From Clostridiales bacterium (GTDB lineage: Bacteria > Bacillota > Clostridia > Lachnospirales > WQUN01), in assembly GCA_031287685.1 (NCBI GenBank), contig JAITSQ010000034.1, forward strand, positions 1-56,921: a stretch of DNA of 56,921 bases, in the 5' to 3' direction. Below, piece by piece: positions 51,264 to 56,921 of this stretch. Made by a program: the position numbers and the translations under genes. The notes under the pieces are model-generated. The model ran no database searches. It had not been told where the DNA came from and worked only from the letters and a program-made list of their open reading frames with translations. Every line of letters starts with the position of its first letter. The first letter of the stretch is position 1.

Positions 51264-51521
51264 ATGAAAATAAGCAAGCGGAAACAACCCATAAAATACC
51301 TCAAGGCGGCAGACAAAAACACCCGCGTCAAACTCAACAAAGCGATTGACGGGCTTTTGGAATGGAGAGGGGATATTGTCAAGATAAAAGGTACTGATAT
51401 GTTTAGACTAAAAATTGGCCATTATCGAATAGGATTCAAGGTTGACGCGCAAAATGGCATAATATCCGTAGAAATAGTATTGCCGCGCGGAGAATTTTAT
51501 AAAAATGCCGAGAGGAAATGA
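51264..51521 (+). CDS. RelE/ParE family toxin
   Basis: The 85-residue protein has the compact RelE/ParE fold pattern: KYLKAADKNTRVKLNKAIDGLLEWRGDIVKIKG, then MFRLKIGHYRIGFKVDAQNGIISVEIVLPRGEFYKN. The RLKIGHYRIGF strand pair is the hallmark. RelE-type members cleave ribosome-bound mRNA and ParE-type members inhibit gyrase; the sequence does not settle which. ATG 51264 is preceded by AGAGGTG. It is the first gene of a two-gene unit with its own promoter within the conjugation cluster. Confidence 0.85.
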   Translation: MKISKRKQPIKYLKAADKNTRVKLNKAIDGLLEWRGDIVKIKGTDMFRLKIGHYRIGFKVDAQNGIISVEIVLPRGEFYKNAERK

Positions 51522-51524
51522 CGT

Positions 51525-51752
51525 ATGACGCAAACTGAATTTCTGAAAAAAATGGAAGAAACGCCGGAAGCCGAGCCTGATGAATATGATTTTACATTGC
51601 TTAAAATGGCAAAGCTACAAGACAAAACCGAGAAAAGCGGGAAAATAGTTCTTAGGCTCCCGAAATCCCTCCACAGCGAATTGGCTGACGAAGCAAAACG
51701 CGAGGGCATAAGCCTAAATCAATATTGTCTTTACAGACTCGCGAGGAAATGA
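51525..51752 (+). CDS. Antitoxin with ribbon-helix-helix (Arc/HicB-like) C-terminus
   Basis: The 75-residue protein has an acidic N-terminal half (EETPEAEPDEYDF) that should bind the toxin. The C-terminal SGKIVLRLPKSLHSELADEAKREGISLNQYCLYRLARK is the ribbon-helix-helix pattern also found at HicB C-termini. It begins three bases after the toxin stop, and GAGGAAATGACG gives the ribosome-binding site. Toxin-first order is the reverse of the usual one but is known for RelE/HigB types. Confidence 0.85.
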   Translation: MTQTEFLKKMEETPEAEPDEYDFTLLKMAKLQDKTEKSGKIVLRLPKSLHSELADEAKREGISLNQYCLYRLARK

Positions 51753-51763
51753 GATTAAGCCGT

Positions 51764-51780
51764 CCGCCAGGGCGGTTTTT
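51764..51780 (+). terminator. Short terminator after the RelE-type pair
   Basis: CCGCC-AG-GGCGG followed by TTTTTG (51764-51781). The stem is only five pairs with a tight loop, so it may be partial, allowing some read-through from the conjugation operon into prgI. Confidence 0.5.
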
Positions 51781-51813
51781 GTTTGCGAAAAATTCAAGAA
51801 AGGAGTGATAGCT

Positions 51814-52254
51814 TTGCTTGAAATAAAAATACCGAAAGAAATAGAGGATTACGAACCGAAACTCGCTTGGGGGCTGACGACGAAAAACATCATTTCCGTC
51901 GCGGTGATTGCGATTACAGCGATTCCTTTGTATGTTTTTGGCAGACAATACTTGAGCGCTGACGAACTGCAATGGATTATAATGCTCATTGTCGCGCCCA
52001 TCGCGGCGTTGGGCTTCTTTCCGAAGTGGAACGGGATCAAGCTCGAAAGCCTTTTGAAAAACTGGTGGAACATGAATTGGAACCCGCAAAGGCGCAGATA
52101 CGGCGAGATTTCGGTGTTTTGGCTTGCCCGCGCCGAGATTATAGAAGACGATTTGAACATTCAGCGAGTGCAAGCGAGGATTGACAAAAAATCAGCCAAA
52201 CTCGCTAAAAAGAACGTTAAAAAGTCAAAGAAAACTCAAAAGACAAAAAAATAA
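51814..52254 (+). CDS. PrgI family conjugation membrane protein
   Basis: The 146-residue protein begins MLEIKIPKEIEDYEPKLAWGLTTKN. Two membrane segments (IISVAVIAITAIPLYVFG and WIIMLIVAPIAALGFF) follow, then KWNGIKLESLLKNWWNMNWNPQRRRY and a Lys-rich tail. This order matches PrgI, the VirB3-like partner always found next to VirB4 in Gram-positive systems. TTG 51814 has AAAGGAG at good spacing, whereas GTG 51805 does not. Confidence 0.85.
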   Translation: MLEIKIPKEIEDYEPKLAWGLTTKNIISVAVIAITAIPLYVFGRQYLSADELQWIIMLIVAPIAALGFFPKWNGIKLESLLKNWWNMNWNPQRRRYGEISVFWLARAEIIEDDLNIQRVQARIDKKSAKLAKKNVKKSKKTQKTKK

Positions 52255-52271
52255 GAACGGGGGAATTTAAC

Positions 52272-54743
52272 TTGAAAAAAGAAGAAATTGAAGTTGTAAC
52301 CGAGAAAACCAAAGTATCAACCGCGACGGAAAAAGACCGTAAACGCCTTGCCAAAATTGACGACAAAAAGCGTGTGCAGGCGCAGAAAGACCGCGAGCGC
52401 ATCGTCAAAAAAGCCGCCAAGCCCAAGAGTAAGCTGCAAAAGAAATTCAGCGGCGGCAAGCGCAAAGTGGCAAAAACGGTGCAGGAAACTATGCCTTACA
52501 TCAAGGTTTGCGACAATTTTATTTTTCAAGTTGACAAAGAAAAATACAGTAAGACTTACATTTTTGACGATATAAATTATACCTCCGCCGACACGGACGA
52601 GGAGGAGCGTATAATGCTTGCTTACGGGGCTTTGCTCAAAGGATTTGACAGCACTTTTGACATACAAATAACAATTCACAATAACCGAATTAACGAGAAA
52701 AGTTTTCGTGAGCGCGTGTTTATCAAGCCGTCAAACGACGGCTATGACAAATACCGCAACGAGTACAATGGTATGCTCAAAAGTCAAGTGGTTGACGAGC
52801 AAAACGGCGGCAAGGGCATAATCTGCCGGAAATATCTGACAATCACGGCAAACGCAATCAGCGTCGAAACGGCGCGGCAAAAATTCAAGTCCGCTGAAAC
52901 GCATATAAGAATGGCGTTTCAGAAAATCGGAACTCGCGTCGAGACGCTGAACGCCAACGAGCGCGTCCGGATTTTGGCGGATATTTTTCGCGGCGCTGAC
53001 AAGGAAATTTTTGAGATTTCCGAGAGCGAATTTTTGCGCAGGGCTGAAAAAAATTTGTGCTGTCCCGATTATTTTGAGTTTCGGAATGACTATTTTATGT
53101 ATGACGACAAATATGCCCGCGCTATTTTTGTTCGGCAGCTGCCCGCGTCTATGAGCGATTTAATTTTGACGGAAATTCAAAGCACAAATTTGGAACTTGT
53201 GTTATCGCTGAATATCGCGCCTGTGGAGCCGGAGGAAGCTATTAAAAAAGTGGGACGGCAAATAACGTCAATTAAACAGGAGCGATTGGCAAAAGAGAAA
53301 AAAGCGTCCGAACGCGGCATTTTCAGCGATGTTTTAAGTGACGAATTGAAGCGCAGCTTGTCCGAAGCGGAGGAGCTTTTGAGCGATTTGCAATCAAAAG
53401 ACCAAAAAATGCTGCTTGTCAATATTGTCGTTATGGTCGTCGCCGAGAATTACGAGGAATTGGAATTAAACAGCGAAAAAGTGTATGGCGTTTTCCGAAA
53501 ATATATGTGCACGGCGGGCGCGGCGTTCCTCAATCAAGAGGAATGTATGGCTTCGGCTCTGCCCTTGGGCAATTGCCGCCTGTCCGTCCGGAGGACGCTG
53601 ACGACCGAGTCAACCATTGCGTTTATGCCGTTTAACGCTACGGAAATGTCGCAGGACAAAGGTGTTTATTACGGGCTGAATCAAACGACGGGCAATTTAA
53701 TTTTGTTCAACAGAAAAAGTTTGATTAACCCAAACGGCTTTATATTGGGCAGTCCGGGCGGCGGCAAGTCATTTTTCGCGAAGCGAGAAATAGTCAATGT
53801 GTTTTTGTCAACTGACGACGAAATTCTGATTATTGACCCCGAACGCGAGTATACAAAGCTCGGCAAAGCCCTTGGCGGCGAGGTTATTTACATTTCCGAA
53901 AACGCGCTCACTCATTTTAATCCGCTTGAAATTGTCGTCACCGACGACGACACGGACGACCCGATACGCTCAAAATACAATTTTTTCTTGTCGTTTTTTG
54001 AAACAATTATGGGCGGCGAGGTTTCGCCGGAGCAAAAGACAATTATTGACAACTGTTTGCACAAAGTTTACGCCGAATTTATGGCGGGGACGGCTCCGAT
54101 GCCGACCCTTGAAGATTACTATAACGTGCTGACGGAACACCCCGACCCCGGCGCGAAAACGCTCTATACCTCGCTTGACCTCTATGTTCACGGTTCGATG
54201 AACGTGTTCAGCCACGCTTCAAATGTGAACGCGGACAACAGAATTGTCATTTATGACATAAAGGATTTGGGCAAGCAGTTAAAGCCGCTTGGAATGATGA
54301 TTGTCCTTGAAAATTTGTGGGGCAAAATTGTCAAAAATCGTCAGCGCGGCAAAAACACGTGGATTTACATTGACGAAATTTATTTGCTTTTCCGAAGCGA
54401 GGAAAACGCCAACTTTTTGTATGAATTATACAAACGGGCGCGGAAATGGGGCGGCGTACCGACCGGAATTACGCAGAATGTCGAGGATTTATTGCGGAGC
54501 GAAACCGCGCGGGCAATGTTGTCAAATACCGAGTTTGTCGTTATGCTTCGACAAGCCGCCAGCGACCGGGAGGAGTTGGCGCGGCTGCTCAAAATCCCCG
54601 AGGCGATTATGGAATTTGTGGTGGGAAGCCCGGCGGGAAGCGGTTTGCTGTACGCGGGCGGGTACGGTTGTATACCGTTTCGGGATTATTTCCCGAAAAA
54701 TACCGAGTTATATAAGCTGATGACGACAAAGTTCGGGGAATAA
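52272..54743 (+). CDS. VirB4/TraE-type conjugation ATPase
   Basis: This is the conserved ATPase of the secretion channel. The 823-residue product has a Lys-rich N-terminus, a VirB4 N-domain (CRKYLTITANAISVETARQKF, ARAIFVRQLP) and the ATPase core. Walker A GSPGGGKSFFAKREI lies near 494, DDEILIIDPEREYTKLGKAL follows, and Walker B is TWIYIDEIYLLF (near 697). The C-terminus SGLLYAGGYGCIPFRDYFPKN is typical. TTG 52272 is preceded by GGGGGAA. The P-loop region is the source or relative of the mini-protein at 45983. A palindromic repeat begins right after the stop. Confidence 0.95.
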   Translation: MKKEEIEVVTEKTKVSTATEKDRKRLAKIDDKKRVQAQKDRERIVKKAAKPKSKLQKKFSGGKRKVAKTVQETMPYIKVCDNFIFQVDKEKYSKTYIFDDINYTSADTDEEERIMLAYGALLKGFDSTFDIQITIHNNRINEKSFRERVFIKPSNDGYDKYRNEYNGMLKSQVVDEQNGGKGIICRKYLTITANAISVETARQKFKSAETHIRMAFQKIGTRVETLNANERVRILADIFRGADKEIFEISESEFLRRAEKNLCCPDYFEFRNDYFMYDDKYARAIFVRQLPASMSDLILTEIQSTNLELVLSLNIAPVEPEEAIKKVGRQITSIKQERLAKEKKASERGIFSDVLSDELKRSLSEAEELLSDLQSKDQKMLLVNIVVMVVAENYEELELNSEKVYGVFRKYMCTAGAAFLNQEECMASALPLGNCRLSVRRTLTTESTIAFMPFNATEMSQDKGVYYGLNQTTGNLILFNRKSLINPNGFILGSPGGGKSFFAKREIVNVFLSTDDEILIIDPEREYTKLGKALGGEVIYISENALTHFNPLEIVVTDDDTDDPIRSKYNFFLSFFETIMGGEVSPEQKTIIDNCLHKVYAEFMAGTAPMPTLEDYYNVLTEHPDPGAKTLYTSLDLYVHGSMNVFSHASNVNADNRIVIYDIKDLGKQLKPLGMMIVLENLWGKIVKNRQRGKNTWIYIDEIYLLFRSEENANFLYELYKRARKWGGVPTGITQNVEDLLRSETARAMLSNTEFVVMLRQAASDREELARLLKIPEAIMEFVVGSPAGSGLLYAGGYGCIPFRDYFPKNTELYKLMTTKFGE

Positions 54744-54807
54744 TTTGAGCTTGCTCGGTGTTTGGGTTTGTCTAAAAAAATTTAGACAAACCCAAGCCCC
54801 CTCCTTG
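54744..54807. repeat. Modular palindromic repeat inside the mobile element
   Basis: A perfect 15-bp stem TTGGGTTTGTCTAAA (54762-54776) and TTTAGACAAACCCAA (54781-54795) sits between GCTCGGTG on the left and GCCCCCTCCTTG on the right. Read on the reverse strand it has the family arms GGGGGCTT and CACCGAGC. It is the only unit in the element part and begins directly after the virB4 stop. Confidence 0.8.
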
Positions 54808-54833
54808 ATAAAACGCGGCGAGTGTGGTATAAT
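54805..54833 (+). promoter_or_regulatory. Promoter of the PIN toxin-antitoxin unit
   Basis: TTGATA (54805-54810) and TATAAT (54828-54833) are separated by 17 bases. The -35 starts within the last bases of the repeat, so insertion of the repeat may have formed or altered this promoter. Confidence 0.75.
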
Positions 54834-54857
54834 GTGTTTGAAAGCGAGGAATTTGCC

Positions 54858-55334
54858 ATGAGAACGCCAAAAATTTACATTGAAACGTCGGTTTTCAATT
54901 TTTACTTCGCCGACGACGCGCCGGACAAGCGAGAGGATACAATAAAATTGTTCGAGGAGATACGGCAAGGGAAGTATGAGCCGTATACATCTCTTTTTGC
55001 TATTAAAGAATTGCAAGACGCCGAAGAACCTAAGCGGAGCCAAATGCTTGACCTCGTTACGCGATATGGTGTTGCCACACTGCTCGGCAATGATGAAACG
55101 CAGCTATTAGCGGATATCTACGTCACCGAAGGCATTATACCTTTGAAGTATCTTACAGACGCGCTCCATATCGCGGCGGCAACGGTAAGCTATTTAGATT
55201 ATGTTGTAAGTTACAATTTTAGGCACATAGTTAAGCTGAAAACTATCGCTATGACTGAAATAGTTAACTTGCGGGAACATTACAAAAAAATAGGAATACT
55301 TTCTCCAACGGAGGTGATTGAAGATGTTGAATGA
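54858..55334 (+). CDS. PIN-domain ribonuclease, VapC-like toxin
   Basis: The 158-residue protein starts KIYIETSVFNFYFADD, where the first acidic residue of the PIN site is Glu. It contains YTSLFAIKELQDAEEP, and LKYLTDALHIAAATVSYLDYVVSYNFRHI, with the conserved acidic residue in TDALH. PIN toxins cleave RNA. ATG 54858 is chosen because AGGAATTT precedes it and the promoter at 54805-54833 starts transcription after the longer frame's start. It overlaps the small downstream gene by 11 bases, as in toxin-antitoxin operons. Confidence 0.8.
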   Translation: MRTPKIYIETSVFNFYFADDAPDKREDTIKLFEEIRQGKYEPYTSLFAIKELQDAEEPKRSQMLDLVTRYGVATLLGNDETQLLADIYVTEGIIPLKYLTDALHIAAATVSYLDYVVSYNFRHIVKLKTIAMTEIVNLREHYKKIGILSPTEVIEDVE

Positions 55335-55509
55335 ACCGAAAGCAATGAGAGAAATTCACTCAATACGCGTGGAAATCTACGAAAAAATTAAAGACATGTC
55401 GCCAGAGGAGCGTACAGCGTATTTCATTGAATCCACGAAAGAAACAGTTGACAAGTATGGAATCAAAGTTGAAACGCCGCGATCAGCCGTCGCTTTTGCG
55501 AGGCGGTGA
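55324..55509 (+). CDS. Putative antitoxin paired with the PIN protein
   Basis: The 61-residue protein begins MLNEPKAMREIHSIRVEIYEKIKDMSPEERTAYFIESTKETVDKYG and ends AVAFARR. It has a short hydrophilic start and helical core. Similar short proteins accompany PIN toxins in Bacillota. ATG 55324 has GGAGGTGATT upstream and overlaps the toxin stop. The antitoxin role is inferred from context; I do not see an obvious DNA-binding motif. A strong terminator follows. Confidence 0.7.
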   Translation: MLNEPKAMREIHSIRVEIYEKIKDMSPEERTAYFIESTKETVDKYGIKVETPRSAVAFARR

Positions 55510-55542
55510 TTGAAAAGTTATATAACCTTAAATTAACCGCGA

Positions 55543-55569
55543 GGAACGCGCTTACCGCGTTCCTTTTTA
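55543..55569 (+). terminator. Rho-independent terminator after the PIN pair
   Basis: GGAACGCG (55543-55550) and CGCGTTCC (55556-55563) form a perfect stem with a five-base loop, followed by TTTTTATTT. Confidence 0.9.
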
Positions 55570-55586
55570 TTTACAGAGGTGATGGA

Positions 55587-56921
55587 ATGTCAAAGCCGCG
55601 TTTTAACGCAAACAGCCTAAAAATAACAAGCACAGGCTCACCGACGCTCCAAAAAATGTTGTCGCCGGAAGCCGCGAAACATTTAAGTTACTCATTTTCG
55701 CGGAAAAGACTTGAAACAGCGTTACAGCCCGAAAACCGAGCCGCGCAAGGCACCTTATCTGAGCAGGAGCAACGAGGAAAAGCTGCCAAACGCAAATTGA
55801 TACAGCTTTACCGGACGGCGGGGGATGTTCGGGAAAACGCCGACAAATACGCCCGTCGAGCCCTCGGAGAGGGCGGCGGGAGCGGCGGCAAACAAAAATT
55901 AGACCTTTTGCGAGACGAACGCAAAACAGGCAACGCGTCACTTGGTTCGGACGGCTTCGAGGTTCTGAAAACAACGGTGACAAACATCAGAATAACGCCC
56001 AAGAAACCTGCTAAACCCGCAAAAATTAAGCCGAAAGCGCGGTTGAATCGGCAATTATCGCGGGAGCTTTCGCGAAAAAGATTCCGATTGAAAAGCCTAA
56101 AAAGGGGAATCTCGCTTAACATAGTCAAAACAACCATCGCGAAGCGCGATAAATCTCTGCGGACAAACGGCGGATTTGTGCGGAAACTGAAAATAACAAG
56201 GTATAGCAAGCGGCTTAAAAATGGCAAAAAATACGCCGGCAAAAGGCATATACTGTGGCGGAGTTTGACAACGCGATTTCAGCGGCGAAAATTTCAACGG
56301 CGAAGAACGATTGAAAAATTTGTCAATAAAAAACGCAAGCGGGATTTAACAAAAATAGCCGCGCGGGAGGCCGTCCAAGCGGGCGCGAGCGGGCTTTTCG
56401 CTCAAACGGGCAAAAATTTTAACGATATGCCGGAATCGCACGACGACGGCACGGGAAGTATGCAAACTCTGCGTTCGGCGAAAGAATTTTATAACAACGC
56501 GCAGAGCAAAATTGACGTGACCAAGGTTGTTTATGGGGACGTTAAACAAACCTCAATTGACGCGAAAAACGCCGCGCAAAAAGTCAATGATTTCAGCCAA
56601 AAGTTGTTCAAGAGAACGGATTTAGGACTTAAAACCCGCGTAAATCGCTCATTGACAAAAAGGAAGGTAAGAACAGTCAAGACTGTCAATGTCAAAAAGT
56701 CATATCAAACCCGCCAATACGTCGCAAAAACGCAAAAAGCGGCGGAAAAGGCTAAGTACGCCGCCGCAAAAGCTGCGGAAACAATACGCAAAATAGCCCT
56801 TGCCGCCAAATCAGCGGCGGCGGCGCCCGCCGTAATGGTCGGGGCGCTTGTAATCGTGCTTCTTTGCGTGGTCGTCGCGTCCGCAAACGCCTTGTTCAGC
56901 GGAAATCAGACTACTGTAATC
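55587..56921 (+). CDS. N-terminal part of a conjugation cell-wall hydrolase-type protein (runs off window)
   Basis: An uninterrupted frame runs from ATG 55587 (AGAGGTG upstream) to the last base, 445 codons without a stop. The N-terminal 400 residues are extremely basic, with many Lys/Arg clusters (KRFRLKSLKRGISL, RRKFQRRRTIEKF). An Ala/Lys-rich helix (EKAKYAAAKAAETIRKIALAAKSAAAA) and one membrane segment (VMVGALVIVLLCVVVASA) follow near the window edge. In related elements a protein with this layout, placed after virB4, continues into extracellular lysozyme and NlpC/P60 or CHAP domains that open the wall for DNA transfer. Those domains would be beyond the window, so the product name is inferred from layout. 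Confidence 0.75.
   Translation, partial: MSKPRFNANSLKITSTGSPTLQKMLSPEAAKHLSYSFSRKRLETALQPENRAAQGTLSEQEQRGKAAKRKLIQLYRTAGDVRENADKYARRALGEGGGSGGKQKLDLLRDERKTGNASLGSDGFEVLKTTVTNIRITPKKPAKPAKIKPKARLNRQLSRELSRKRFRLKSLKRGISLNIVKTTIAKRDKSLRTNGGFVRKLKITRYSKRLKNGKKYAGKRHILWRSLTTRFQRRKFQRRRTIEKFVNKKRKRDLTKIAAREAVQAGASGLFAQTGKNFNDMPESHDDGTGSMQTLRSAKEFYNNAQSKIDVTKVVYGDVKQTSIDAKNAAQKVNDFSQKLFKRTDLGLKTRVNRSLTKRKVRTVKTVNVKKSYQTRQYVAKTQKAAEKAKYAAAKAAETIRKIALAAKSAAAAPAVMVGALVIVLLCVVVASANALFSGNQTTVI

Larger units (their letters stand above)
42391..56921 (+). mobile_element. Integrative/conjugative element (left part), inserted in cotJC
   Basis: From the cotJC break to the window edge all genes are on one strand and belong to a conjugation module: partition genes, XRE regulators, PcfB-like protein, VirD4, VirB2-like, VirB6-like, PrgI and VirB4 proteins, and a cell-wall hydrolase. 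Two toxin-antitoxin pairs are embedded. Base composition is clearly more AT-rich than the backbone. The recombinase, relaxase and right attachment site are not in the window, so the type of integrase is unknown. The left attachment core must lie within about 42379-42395. Confidence 0.85.

Overview
The window looks like a GC-rich, endospore-forming member of the Clostridia (Bacillota). The evidence is spo0A, spoIIR, a SpoIID-family protein, the cotJ operon, an mcsA-mcsB-clpC arginine-kinase/Clp cluster, ECF-type transporters and very frequent TTG and GTG start codons. No rRNA or taxon-specific marker is present, so genus and family cannot be named.

Backbone, positions 1 to about 42390. From the left: an array of palindromic repeats; spo0A with a clear promoter; a tilS-ftsH-argF operon and an aspartate-type aminotransferase; spoIIR (reverse strand); a Co/Ni ECF transporter (cbiM-PDGLE fusion, cbiQ, cbiO); an 8-oxoguanine glycosylase and a DUF554 protein; a DUF5721-like gene and glyA; a 32-codon aromatic/glycine peptide gene (reverse strand); a membrane protein with a degenerate GGDEF domain; a TPP riboswitch with thiT; and a VanW protein. 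A reverse-strand block follows: alaS, malic enzyme, trxB-like, proA and an SLH/SpoIID protein. Then come a SigV-RsiV pair; divergent hxlR and copA that share one -35 hexamer; a subtilisin-like protease; a membrane M23 peptidase split by what looks like a -1 frameshift site; tRNA-Trp; ftcD; a short comEC; clpC-mcsB-mcsA without ctsR; and cotJA-cotJB-cotJC.

Mobile region, about 42391 to the right edge. cotJC stops matching its family after residue 66 (motif GTEEL). An integrative/conjugative element begins there: parA-parB-xre, a second regulator, a 56-residue VirB4 look-alike, a PcfB-like protein, VirD4/TraG coupling protein, VirB2-like and VirB6-like membrane proteins, a RelE-type toxin-antitoxin pair, PrgI, VirB4, a PIN-type toxin-antitoxin pair, and the start of a cell-wall hydrolase gene that runs off the window. 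Base composition is visibly more AT-rich than the backbone. The recombinase, relaxase, right end and the rest of cotJC must lie outside. An element interrupting a mother-cell coat gene has the architecture of the sigK-skin arrangement.

Across both parts lies a family of modular palindromic repeats. They have constant outer arms (GGGGGCTTT ... AAACACCGAGC), variable perfect stems, and shared terminal sequences of the AGCAATTCC or GCAATTTT type. They sit right at the stop codons of several genes and sometimes encode the last residues. These repeats, the frameshifted peptidase, the interrupted cotJC and the VirB4 mini-protein are the most unusual observations.
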